Of a stretch of DNA of 33,609 bases, positions 24,111-32,475 are shown piece after piece; within the stretch, counting starts at the first letter, position 1, and the number at the start of each line of letters is the position of its first letter. A program made the translations under genes and the position numbers. The notes under the pieces were generated by a model. The model was not told where the DNA came from, searched no databases, and saw only the letters and a program-made list of their open reading frames with translations. Source of the stretch: a bacterium (GTDB lineage: Bacteria > CSSED10-310 > JAJRTK01); NCBI GenBank assembly GCA_024278345.1, contig JAJRTK010000543.1:1-33609 (forward strand), read 5' to 3'.

Positions 24111-25412
24111 ATGAAAATGTTCAAGAGGATCATCGCGTTCACGCTATTTGGCTTCTTTTTGGCCGGATCCATTTTGGGGCAAGGTAAGGCTGAAGTCGAT
24201 TCTTCAACGTCCAAAACGGTCGATCCCGCGGAAACCCCGGAAAGGGCCGCCGGGGCGGAAAAGGAAGAGGCCCGAGCTTTCACCTCCCCGGTTGCTCCGG
24301 AAAGCGGCGATCTTTCCCCTCCGTCTGATTCCCACGAGCCTGGTCCGGATGCCCTTGGGGACGACGCTAAAAACTCCCCAACGTCATCAGATCCCGAGGA
24401 TGTTCGGGAGGCGCCGGTCGTCGAAGAGGAGGAAGGAAGGCCAGAAGACCAAAGTGAAGAGGAGGAGTCCCTTTCGGACATTCTCGCGCACTTGGACCGG
24501 GAGGTGAGGGAAGCTATTGGAGAAGCCTTTCGGGAGAGCCGGAAAAGGATGCGCAAGTCTCGCCGGGATCTTCGGAGGACCCGCAAGGAGGCCGGTGAAA
24601 ATATCCGGGAAAGTCGTCGTCGAGTTTTGGAGGCTCTTCGGCGGAGCCGCAGTGGAGCGCTGGAGACTGCCCGGAAAAGTGTCCGGAGCCTTGGGAAGGA
24701 ACTCGAGCGCCTTGGTAAGAGGCGAGGGATCGATCTTCCGGGAGTAGTCGATGGAGACCTGACCATCACGGGCGCCAATGAATCCATCCGCGTGGGGCTT
24801 GTTCGAGGCGACGCCTCCATCGTCACCTACGCTGGTGGGATCGAAATCGGCGAAATCGGCGGGAGTGCTCGCCTGACCGCCTACAGTGGCGATCTCGTTG
24901 TCGGTAAGGTGGACGGCGATCTTCGGGCCGAAGCTTATGGAGGTGACATAGAGATCGGCGAAGCTTCCAGAAAAGCAATTCTGTCGGTCAAGGGCGGCGA
25001 TTTGCGGGTGGGGAAGTCCAAAGGGCTCCTCACGGCGAAGGTCGAAGGCGGCGAGATTCGCCTCCATGGCATCGAAGCTTCCGTAGAGGCTTTCTCCGTA
25101 GGAGGAGACATTCGGGGGCGTGTCACCCAATTCCTGAGTCAGGAGTCCGTCCGCCTGGAAACCAAGGGTGGCTCCATCGACCTGGAGATTCCGAAGGGGA
25201 TGGGCATCGACCTTACCATCGAGTTCACGGTCCACCGCAGGGCGGAAGGGGACCGGTTGCTTGAAACAAACATCAAGGGCCTAAAACGCTCTGTCCGCGA
25301 CGTGGGCGGCGATGTCCGGATCCTCTACAAAGGGGTTCTTCATGGGGGAGGAGCGAAGATCGACCTCAGTGCCTTCTACGGCACCATCACCGTCATGGAG
25401 AGGGAAGAGTAA
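24111..25412 (+). CDS. Exported DUF4097-like beta-repeat protein with acidic and Arg-rich segments
   Basis: The 433-residue protein has a signal peptide (FTLFGFFLAGSILG). Next comes an acidic, Ser/Pro-rich, probably disordered segment (about 27-140), then a strongly helical segment alternating Arg/Lys with Glu (about 140-215, for example RESRKRMRKSRRDLRRTRKE). The last 210 residues are short repeated beta strands of the DUF4097/adhesin type (GDLTITGANES, GGIEIGEIGGSARLTAYSGD, GDLRVGKSKG, GGSIDLEIPKGMGIDLTIEF). DUF4097 proteins form right-handed beta-helices of unknown role. The start is the first of two close ATGs, after AGAGGCAGAGCC. It lies 102 bases after pilT and 41 before the methyltransferase gene, same strand. 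No catalytic residues are visible. Confidence 0.75.
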   Translation: MKMFKRIIAFTLFGFFLAGSILGQGKAEVDSSTSKTVDPAETPERAAGAEKEEARAFTSPVAPESGDLSPPSDSHEPGPDALGDDAKNSPTSSDPEDVREAPVVEEEEGRPEDQSEEEESLSDILAHLDREVREAIGEAFRESRKRMRKSRRDLRRTRKEAGENIRESRRRVLEALRRSRSGALETARKSVRSLGKELERLGKRRGIDLPGVVDGDLTITGANESIRVGLVRGDASIVTYAGGIEIGEIGGSARLTAYSGDLVVGKVDGDLRAEAYGGDIEIGEASRKAILSVKGGDLRVGKSKGLLTAKVEGGEIRLHGIEASVEAFSVGGDIRGRVTQFLSQESVRLETKGGSIDLEIPKGMGIDLTIEFTVHRRAEGDRLLETNIKGLKRSVRDVGGDVRILYKGVLHGGGAKIDLSAFYGTITVMEREE

Positions 25413-25453
25413 GTGGGGCACGAGTTACGGAATTGCGGCGAGGAGGCGGGCTG

Positions 25454-26059
25454 ATGGGAACGACGACCAGTGGAGTGAGACAGGGACTCCATTTCTTGGG
25501 GAGTTTTTTTCGAAACCCGTTCCAAGTGGGTGCGGTTTTGCCCAGCTCCCGTGCCCTTGGGAGGATGATGCTGGCTCCTTTCGATGTTGCCTCAGCAGAC
25601 CTTGTGGTGGAGGTAGGGCCGGGAACTGGCGCTTTTACAGGGCTCATCCTGGATCGCCTCCGCGAGCCATCGAAGTACATGGGTATCGAGCTCAATCCCT
25701 CATTCGTGGAGCATCTCCGACGAGAATATCCTCAGGCAACATTCTACCGGGATTCGGTAGAGCGCCTTGGGGAGATCCTGGTGGCGGGAGAAGGGAGCGG
25801 AAAGGCGGACTTGGTCGTTTGTGGCCTGCCCTGGGCACAGTTTGGCGATGAGCTTCAGGAACGCCTGCTGGGGGGCATCCTGACTTCTCTTCGGCCTGGT
25901 GGCGGATTCTGCACCTTCGCGTACATCCATGCCTTGGCCATGCCGGGGGCCCGGAAGTTTCGGCGGAGGCTGGAGACGACTTTTTCCCGGGTCGAACAAA
26001 GTCCAGTGGTATGGCGGAACGTTCCACCGGCCATCGTTTACTCTTGCCGGAGTTCGTAA
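25454..26059 (+). CDS. Class I SAM-dependent methyltransferase, phospholipid N-methyltransferase-like
   Basis: The 201-residue protein has the SAM motif VVEVGPGTGAFTGLILDRL near residue 52, GIELNPSFVEHLRREYP (motif II acid Glu) and LVVCGLPWAQF (motif IV). The N-terminus FLGSFFRNPFQVGAVLPSSR is characteristic of PmtA-type phosphatidylethanolamine methyltransferases and related rRNA-dimethylase-like enzymes. PmtA proteins methylate the lipid headgroup at the membrane surface on the way to phosphatidylcholine. The ATG at 25454 is preceded by AGGAGG at nine bases; a TTG at 25433 would add seven residues that include that site. A lipid role would fit the CDP-alcohol phosphatidyltransferase elsewhere in the window, but the two are not linked. 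Confidence 0.75.
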   Translation: MGTTTSGVRQGLHFLGSFFRNPFQVGAVLPSSRALGRMMLAPFDVASADLVVEVGPGTGAFTGLILDRLREPSKYMGIELNPSFVEHLRREYPQATFYRDSVERLGEILVAGEGSGKADLVVCGLPWAQFGDELQERLLGGILTSLRPGGGFCTFAYIHALAMPGARKFRRRLETTFSRVEQSPVVWRNVPPAIVYSCRSS

Positions 26060-26086
26060 GCTAGAGGCCAGGAGGAGGCCCGGACG

Positions 26087-27484
26087 ATGACCGAGACGAG
26101 CTCTCTTTCTCATCCTCTGATCAGCCGGGAAGTCACCAGACTGGAGGCGCTTTCCGAAGATGCCTCTGGGCTTTCGGCGCGGCCCGAGGGGGTCGCCCGA
26201 CCTGGGACCGCCGGGGAGGTCTCTGAGATTCTCCGCCACTGCTCTGCCTCTGGACTGGCTGTCACTCCCCTCGGCCTCCAGTCCTCTACCACGGGAGCCT
26301 CCGTGGTGGAGCGAGGGATCGCCCTGGACCTCACGGGACTGTCAAGGCTCTTGGATATCGACCGGAAACGGAAGGTGGCTCGGGTGCAGCCGGGGCTGGT
26401 GTTGGGAGAGCTGAAGCGCCAGGTTCTGGAGGCGGGGCTTTTCTACCCGCCCGATCCAACAAGCGTGGAGGAGTGTACCGTCGGCGGCTCCATCGCCACC
26501 AATGCTTCGGGGCCGGCGACTCTCAAGTATGGCTCCACCAATCGTTATGTCCGAAGTCTGGAAGTCATTCTGGCCAGCGGCGAGCAAGTGAGGCTCCAGC
26601 GGAAGGATCTGGAAAAGAATGCCGCGGGATACCGGCCGTTCCTCAATCCTTGCGATCTTTTCGTCGGATCGGAGGGCACATTGGGTGTCATCGTAGAAGC
26701 CGAGCTCGATCTATTAGAGCCGCCCGAGAGCCTATTCGGGTTGTTGATCTTTTTTCCTTCTCTGGAATCGGCCCTGGATTTTGTCATCCAGTCTCGGCGC
26801 ACACCCGGTCTCAAACCCCGGTGCATGGAGCTCCTGGATTCCCGGGCGCTAGCGATCTTCCGAGGCCAGGCCTCCCCAATGGAGCTACCGGCATCCGCCG
26901 GCGCGGCTCTCTATATGGAGCAGGAGTGCTCCAGCGACGAAGAGCCAGCTTGGTTGGAAAGGTACTGGCAAGCACTGGAGTCGTCCGAGGCGGGCAGCGC
27001 GGAGCCGCTCGTACTCCAGACTGCCAGGGAGTTTCAAGAGATCCGGCGCCTTCGACACTCGGTTCCCAGCACGATGATCGAGCGCGGTCGAAGAGCCACG
27101 GCTCGCGGTGGCCGCCGTGTTTCCACCGACTTCGCCGTTCCCTATCCGGTCTTGCCGGAGCTGTTTGCCGCTGCCCGATCCATTCTGGATCGACATGGGA
27201 TTGAGGTCTGGGTTGCCTACGGGCATATCGGGAACGGGCATCCCCACGTGAACCTCATCGCGGAAGATTTCCCGCAATTGACCCGCTGCCTGAAGGCTGC
27301 CGATGAACTCATCAGCGTCGCTCTCGAACTGGGGGGAACGGTTTCCGCCGAGCACGGGATCGGCAAGTTGAAGCGGGACTATCTGGTGCGGCAGTACCCG
27401 GCCATCATCCTCCAGGGGATGCAGGCTCTGAAGCATGCCTTGGATCCCAAGGGAGTTCTGGCGCCGGGCAACATTTTCCCGTGA
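26087..27484 (+). CDS. FAD-linked oxidase/dehydrogenase, GlcD / D-lactate dehydrogenase type
   Basis: The 465-residue flavoprotein has the PCMH-type FAD domain (about 30-210): VAVTP-like TPLGLQSSTTGA, YPPDPTSVEECTVGGSIATN near 120, and FVGSEGTLGVIVEAEL near 192. The FAD-oxidase C-terminal domain follows (about 215-460) with the metal/substrate motifs AYGHIGNGHPHVN near 378 and SAEHGIGKLKRDYL near 420. Such enzymes oxidise 2-hydroxyacids (glycolate, D-lactate, D-2-hydroxyglutarate) and pass electrons to quinones or an Fe-S partner. No GlcE/GlcF partner is adjacent, which favours a stand-alone D-lactate or 2-hydroxyacid dehydrogenase. A run of AGGAGGAGG precedes the ATG. Convergent with the sortase gene, 13 bases apart. 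Confidence 0.9.
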   Translation: MTETSSLSHPLISREVTRLEALSEDASGLSARPEGVARPGTAGEVSEILRHCSASGLAVTPLGLQSSTTGASVVERGIALDLTGLSRLLDIDRKRKVARVQPGLVLGELKRQVLEAGLFYPPDPTSVEECTVGGSIATNASGPATLKYGSTNRYVRSLEVILASGEQVRLQRKDLEKNAAGYRPFLNPCDLFVGSEGTLGVIVEAELDLLEPPESLFGLLIFFPSLESALDFVIQSRRTPGLKPRCMELLDSRALAIFRGQASPMELPASAGAALYMEQECSSDEEPAWLERYWQALESSEAGSAEPLVLQTAREFQEIRRLRHSVPSTMIERGRRATARGGRRVSTDFAVPYPVLPELFAAARSILDRHGIEVWVAYGHIGNGHPHVNLIAEDFPQLTRCLKAADELISVALELGGTVSAEHGIGKLKRDYLVRQYPAIILQGMQALKHALDPKGVLAPGNIFP

Positions 27485-27497
27485 ACGTTCCAGCTAT

Positions 27498-28208
27498 TTA
27501 CCCGCTGCTATTCGAGGCCGGCGATGATGGCTTGGTGACCGATAAGAGTTCCGGCGCGAAAGCCCGGGTAGAGAAGAGGCCCGGTCCCCGGAAATGCTTC
27601 CGCCGGTGCGTAGAAGGCCCGTTCCGCTTCCTGGCCACCACCACGTACCGCCACGGGCTGTGCCATACGCCGGAGAAGGGATAGCAGGTCACCAGCGTCA
27701 GCCTCGTGTCCAACGACGGTTCGAGAACGGAGTCGTCTCCCATGGAAACCACCCGTAGCTCTTCTACGACGTAGTAGACCAGGCCGCGTCGGGTGCTGAC
27801 CTGCAGTTCGTCTCCAGCTTCCAGGTCCTCCAGGAAGGAGAACCAGGTATCGCGGTGCCCGGCAAGCCCACAGTTGCCCTGCATGCCCGGAGCCGCCGTT
27901 CCATCGATGTGTCCTGGGCCGAAGGCCATGGACTCGCCCGAAGCCCCGCTGAGCACGATGCGTCGGATCCCCAGGCGAGGAACCTCCAGGCTGGCAATGG
28001 GATGCATGTCGGCCCAGCTCCACGGGGGATGGGATCGACCATCGGCGAGGGAAGCGGCAAAGGCGCGCTCGATGAGCAGGCCGGCCAACCGGGCCTTCAG
28101 TTCCAGCCAGACCTGCCCGCCCAGTAACGTGACTCCCGATACCAACATCAGCACCGAGAGCGCTTGCGCGACCCTGATCGTTGTCGTGGCACGCTTCTTT
28201 CCATCCAT
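27498..28208 (-). CDS. Class GN (Gram-negative) sortase
   Basis: The 236-residue transpeptidase would be held in the inner membrane by an N-terminal helix (about 11-33). Sortase catalytic residues are all present: His118 in GLAGHRDT, Cys175 in LTLVTCYPF, Arg187 in SPWRYVVVA. The motifs PPWSWADMHPIASL, VLSGASGESMAFGPGH and NCGLAGHRDT are those of the marine-proteobacterial or class GN sortases. A tail of about 42 residues after the last beta strand (RNGPSTHRRKHF onward) is longer than usual, and its Arg/Ser/Pro composition looks like read-through into former non-coding DNA. GGAGG before the ATG supports the start. It follows its probable substrate gene after 112 bases. Confidence 0.92.
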   Translation of the reverse strand: MDGKKRATTTIRVAQALSVLMLVSGVTLLGGQVWLELKARLAGLLIERAFAASLADGRSHPPWSWADMHPIASLEVPRLGIRRIVLSGASGESMAFGPGHIDGTAAPGMQGNCGLAGHRDTWFSFLEDLEAGDELQVSTRRGLVYYVVEELRVVSMGDDSVLEPSLDTRLTLVTCYPFSGVWHSPWRYVVVARKRNGPSTHRRKHFRGPGLFSTRAFAPELLSVTKPSSPASNSSG

Positions 28209-28320
28209 CTCCTTGCCTCCTGGCGTTCAAATTCCCGGTCGGTTCGGCCGGGCCGGGGTTCCGGGCAACGCAGCCGGATCCCGGGCCTCAGCCTCCTTGA
28301 CCTTGGAACGACAACGGAAC

Positions 28321-30450
28321 CTACCCGTGCGAGAGTCTGCGTGAGAGGCCGGCAAGAGCCAGCCCCAGCAGGGAAAGGAGGAGGCCGATCCGAACGTACA
28401 GCGGTCCCGTGGTTCCTCCCCTTGGCAAGCCGGGTCCCTGGAGCCGGGATCCGGTCGGAAGGGTGTTGGAAACCTGCCGCGAAACGGCTGGCCCCTCGGC
28501 GGTGGCAACGTTCTCCACCGCCACCAGGCTCGTGTATTTCGTCACCAGGTTGAACTCCGTGGCGACCTCGATGACCGCGGCCCGGACCTCGGCCCCGTCG
28601 GCTCCCTCGTGGAGGCTGTTCATCAGGCTTTCGATCTTGGCCCGGCCCCACCGTGTGCCGATTCCCGACTGTTTTGGCCCGTCTGGGGACACCTCCAGGC
28701 GCAGGGAAACCTCACCCTGTTTCGTCCGCCCCCTTAGCACTACCCGTCCCGACAAGGGTTTGACGGGGAGCTTGAGGGAGAGTACCAGGGGTTCGCCGGC
28801 GTAGAGATCCGGCAGCCGGGCAGGGTAGATCTCTTCCGGCTCGATTCCCTCCCAGTCCAGTTCCAGGTTGGTCATGACCGGCCGGCGCAGCCGGGCATAG
28901 AATCGGTCGATCTGGTTTTCGGCTCCTTCGGTGGTGGCGACGAATTCAGACAGCCCTCGGCCGAACTTGGCCATCTTTCGCATCAAGTACCTGTTGGGGG
29001 CGTTGCCGATGCCAATGGTGTGGAGCCGCACTGGTCCCAGCTTCCGGATCACGGTGTCGAAAATCCGGCTTTCGTTGTCCACCGCCCCGTCCGTGAGAAA
29101 GATGATCCGTTGCACGTTGTCCCGGTTCCCGTTCCGGGTCATCGCCAGGCCGCGCATGAGAGCCGGAAGAATTCTGGTGCCGCCCCCGGCTTCCAGGAGC
29201 TGCACCCAGGCGCGGGCCTGGTTCAGGGCCTCCTCGGTCGCCGGTAGGAACCTGTCGGCGAACGCATCGGTATTTTCGTTGAACTGAAGAAGGTTGAACC
29301 GGTCCTCGGGACCGAGCCGGTCCAGGGCGGCCAGAAGCGCTTGCCGGGCCTGGCGGATGGAAGGGCCTCCCATGGAGCCCGAGACATCGACAATGAAGAC
29401 CGTTTCGGTGGGCAAACCGGTCGGTGGCCCGCCCTCGGGGGATGGCGGCACCATCATCAGCAGGGCGTAGCGGCTTTCTCCCAGCTTTTCGGTGAAGATC
29501 GCCGCGGCCGGTTCTTGGCCGTACTTGGGTCTCCACTGTAGGATGAAGTCGTGATCGGCCGTGATTGCGCCGGAGAGGGGCTCGACTCTCCACACCTTCC
29601 CGTGGGAGAAGGCGCGGATCGGGTGAGATGGACTCTCCACACCCAGGAGATCGAGGCCGGCATCGATCCTGGCATCGATGACGGCAAGGGGACCCGGCCC
29701 GTCGGTGAACCGGCCGAACGGGGCGGAACTCCGTCCGGCGTCGGACTCGCCGCCGGAAACGCCGGCATCTTCGGAGCCCGCGTCGCCCGTCGCGAAGCGG
29801 GGCGTGAAGGTCAGCGGGAAGCTGTAGCGGAAGAGGCCATCTCGGAATTCCACTTCGTCCAACATCTCCATGGTGACCTGGATCGACTCCCCGGGATTGA
29901 TGTTGGCCACCGCGGTGGTGAAGAGGTTGGGCCGCTCCTGATCGAGCAGTGCGGCCTTATGCCCCAGTCGTTTTGCCCGCCGGTAGGTCTTCCTGGCTTC
30001 TCCCCGCTCCTTCAGCCGGGAAACGATGCGCCGCTCGCCGATCCACATCTCCATGTGATGGACGGCGGCCCGGTCCGGAAGAGGAAAGACGTAGATCGCT
30101 TCAATGACCTTTCCGGTGGGATTGGCAAAAAGCTGGGTCACGGTCGCGTGGACCAGGATCCCGGTCACGTCCAGTCGCACGTCGGTCTGGGCGAGGGGAA
30201 GCGGGACCAGGCCATCATCGGTTCTCCACAAGAGATCGCCTGCTCCCACGTCGCGCAGGTCCCGGATTGGCCGCGGCTCCCAACGTTCCAGAAGCTCAGC
30301 CGGAACCTCGCGGCGCTTGTCCATGGCAGCCTCGACACCTCCCGTTTTCCAGCAGAAGCCGAAAAAAAGGAGGATCCAGACGCCGAACGCCCTCCATGGC
30401 TTCCGGTATGAACAGGCTTTCCGTCTAGGGGCAAGGAAAGTTTCTCTCAT
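28321..30450 (-). CDS. VIT/VWA-domain sortase-target protein (marine proteobacterial sortase target type)
   Basis: The 709-residue exported protein has a membrane segment at the N-terminus (about 22-38), a VIT (inter-alpha-trypsin-inhibitor-like) domain about 75-200 (VTQLFANPTGKVIEAIYVFP, EARKTYRRAKRLGHKAALLD, TTAVANINPGESIQV) and a von Willebrand A domain from about 350 with an intact metal site, DVSGSMG near 353. The C-terminus has LPTGSR near 661 followed by a hydrophobic helix (YVRIGLLLSLLGLALAGL) and Arg-Arg, a sortase-type sorting signal. This family is normally encoded beside a class GN sortase, as here. The protein is probably attached or released at the cell surface by that sortase. 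AAGGA precedes the ATG. Confidence 0.9.
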   Translation of the reverse strand: MRETFLAPRRKACSYRKPWRAFGVWILLFFGFCWKTGGVEAAMDKRREVPAELLERWEPRPIRDLRDVGAGDLLWRTDDGLVPLPLAQTDVRLDVTGILVHATVTQLFANPTGKVIEAIYVFPLPDRAAVHHMEMWIGERRIVSRLKERGEARKTYRRAKRLGHKAALLDQERPNLFTTAVANINPGESIQVTMEMLDEVEFRDGLFRYSFPLTFTPRFATGDAGSEDAGVSGGESDAGRSSAPFGRFTDGPGPLAVIDARIDAGLDLLGVESPSHPIRAFSHGKVWRVEPLSGAITADHDFILQWRPKYGQEPAAAIFTEKLGESRYALLMMVPPSPEGGPPTGLPTETVFIVDVSGSMGGPSIRQARQALLAALDRLGPEDRFNLLQFNENTDAFADRFLPATEEALNQARAWVQLLEAGGGTRILPALMRGLAMTRNGNRDNVQRIIFLTDGAVDNESRIFDTVIRKLGPVRLHTIGIGNAPNRYLMRKMAKFGRGLSEFVATTEGAENQIDRFYARLRRPVMTNLELDWEGIEPEEIYPARLPDLYAGEPLVLSLKLPVKPLSGRVVLRGRTKQGEVSLRLEVSPDGPKQSGIGTRWGRAKIESLMNSLHEGADGAEVRAAVIEVATEFNLVTKYTSLVAVENVATAEGPAVSRQVSNTLPTGSRLQGPGLPRGGTTGPLYVRIGLLLSLLGLALAGLSRRLSHG

Positions 30451-30666
30451 GGCTCATCCTTTCGTTCCAGTGGTATGGTCAAAGGATGGGCACAATTCAT
30501 GCCAAAACATCGCCATCCCCGGACAAGCCTTGTTTCAGGCAACTTCAGGGGCTGTCAAACGCGTGGTTTTCTGGACACGGGCGAGTCAAGACGGCCGCGA
30601 CCTGGCCGGCGAGCCTTCCGACGGGGCCACCTACTCTTCAGCCGAGCCCAGTAGTGAAGGTCCCAG

Positions 30667-32475
30667 CTATTTGGACGCTGATTTCCTGCGGCTATGGTTC
30701 CGGATCCTTTTCCGCAGTCTCACCGCACCTGGCGTCACTTCTACCAGCTCGTCTTCCTGGACGAATTCGATGCACTCCTCCAGGCTCATCTTGATGGCCG
30801 CATCCAGAACGACGGTGGAGTCTTTGGTGGAGGAGCGCATGTTCGTAAGGTGCTTTCGCTTGCAGGGATTGACCACAAGATCGTTGGACCGAGTGTGGAG
30901 CCCCACGATCTGCCCACCGTAAACCCGGTGGCCCGGTTCCGTGAAGAGAAGCCCCCGCTCCTGGAGGTTTTCCAGGGCGTAGGCCGTCACCGGCCCGGTT
31001 TCCTTGGCAATGAGGACTCCGCGCTGCCGCGTTTCGATCTCTCCGGAGAGCTTCCGCCAGTGGTGGAGGTTGTGGCTCATGATGACGGTCCCCCGCGTGT
31101 CGGTGAGAAGGCTCGACCGGAGTCCAATGAGACCGCGGGTGGTCATGTGAAAATCCATCCTGGTCCGGCCCGTTCCCAGGGCGACCATCTCTTTCAGCTC
31201 GCCACCCCGGTTGGAGACACGTTCCAAAACGATTCCAACATAAGTTTCGGGCACCTCAACCACGAGCCATTCTACAGGCTCGACACGGACTCCATTCTCC
31301 ATCCGGGTGATCACTCGTGGCCGCCCCAAACAGAGCTCGTACCCCTCGCGCCGCATGGTCTCCACCAAGATCGAGAGGTGGAGGACACCCCGCCCCGCCA
31401 CCTTGAAGGTTCCCGGCCGCTCTGCCGGTTCGATGATCATTCCAACGTTTTGCCTGCGTTCCCGGCCAAGCCTCTCTTCCAGGTGCTTCGCCGTGACGAA
31501 ATCGCCTTCCTGTCCCACAAAAGGGCCGTCGTTGGCGCAGAACTCCATGCTCAACGTAGGTTGGTCGATCTCAAGAGGCGGCAGCGCCTCCGGGTGAGTG
31601 GGGCTACACAGGGTGTCGCCCACCTCGCAATCCCGGATCCCGGCGATGGCCACGATCTCTCCGGCCTCGCAACTGACCGCATCGTAACGGCCCAAACCTG
31701 AAAAACCGAAAATCCGCAGCACTCGGCATGTGAGGTTCCTCCCGTTTCCATCGACGCAGGACACATCTTCTCCTGGCTTCAATCGGCCGCGGGAGACCCG
31801 CCCGATAGCGATCCGGCCCAAGTGCTCCGTGGAATCAAATGTGGTCACTTGAAACTGAAAGGGTCCGTCGGGATCGCCACCCGGTGCCGGAACCCCGGAA
31901 AGAACCGCATCTAAGAGCGCTGAAATGTCGCCAACGTCGGTGTCCCCAGGGTCGATCCGCGCATAGCCCCTTTTCGCCGAGGCATAGATCACCGGAAAAT
32001 CGAGCTGCTCGTCTGAAGCGCCTAGCTCCACGCAAAGGTCGAAAAACTCATCCAGTACCGCGTGACACCGAGCCGCCGGCCGATCAATCTTGTTCACCAC
32101 CAGAATCGGCAAGATGCCGAGAACTAGCGCCTTCCGGAGTACAAACCGAGTCTGCGGCATGGGGCCTTCTACGGCATCAACCACCACAAGCGCGCCGTCT
32201 ACCATCCGTAGAATCCTCTCCACCTCGCCGCCAAAATCGACGTGGCCCGGAGTATCGACGATGTTAATTCGCACGCCTTTCCACTGGATGGACGTGCATT
32301 TCGACAAGATGGTGATGCCTCGCTCGCGCTCCAGATCTCCCCTGTCCATCGCCCGCTCGGCTACTTTTTGGGACGCTCGGAACGCCCCGGCCTGGTGGAG
32401 CAGGCAATCGACGAGGGTCGTCTTTCCATGATCGACATGGGCAATGATGGCAATATTTCTGAGATCTTTCTTCAT
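30667..32475 (-). CDS. typA: Ribosome-associated translational GTPase TypA/BipA
   Basis: The 602-residue GTPase has the length normal for TypA/BipA. GTP motifs: AHVDHGKTT (residues 12-20), RGITI, DTPGHVDFGGEVERI, NKIDRP and ASAKRG. The EF-G-like domains III and V and the BipA-specific C-terminal domain follow (NRGGELKEMVALGTGRTRMD, TRGLIGLRSSLLTDTRGT, VGLHTRSNDLVVNPCKRKHL TNMRSS). BipA binds the ribosome at the factor site, helps 50S assembly and is needed under cold and other stress. The ATG at 32475 begins at the normal N-terminus (MKKDLRNIAII); 15 upstream in-frame residues are not conserved in the family. No strong ribosome site. It is 216 bases upstream of the VIT/VWA gene on the same strand. 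Confidence 0.95.
   Translation of the reverse strand: MKKDLRNIAIIAHVDHGKTTLVDCLLHQAGAFRASQKVAERAMDRGDLERERGITILSKCTSIQWKGVRINIVDTPGHVDFGGEVERILRMVDGALVVVDAVEGPMPQTRFVLRKALVLGILPILVVNKIDRPAARCHAVLDEFFDLCVELGASDEQLDFPVIYASAKRGYARIDPGDTDVGDISALLDAVLSGVPAPGGDPDGPFQFQVTTFDSTEHLGRIAIGRVSRGRLKPGEDVSCVDGNGRNLTCRVLRIFGFSGLGRYDAVSCEAGEIVAIAGIRDCEVGDTLCSPTHPEALPPLEIDQPTLSMEFCANDGPFVGQEGDFVTAKHLEERLGRERRQNVGMIIEPAERPGTFKVAGRGVLHLSILVETMRREGYELCLGRPRVITRMENGVRVEPVEWLVVEVPETYVGIVLERVSNRGGELKEMVALGTGRTRMDFHMTTRGLIGLRSSLLTDTRGTVIMSHNLHHWRKLSGEIETRQRGVLIAKETGPVTAYALENLQERGLLFTEPGHRVYGGQIVGLHTRSNDLVVNPCKRKHLTNMRSSTKDSTVVLDAAIKMSLEECIEFVQEDELVEVTPGAVRLRKRIRNHSRRKSASK

Noticed and set aside
24056-25235. Minus-strand open frames of 256 and 282 residues opposite the DUF4097-like gene
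   Set aside because: Ser/Arg-rich shadows of a repetitive coding sequence; the plus-strand frame has a signal peptide and a beta-repeat pattern.
30694-31701. Plus-strand open frame of 335 residues opposite typA
   Set aside because: It is antisense to a highly conserved GTPase gene and shows no domain of its own.
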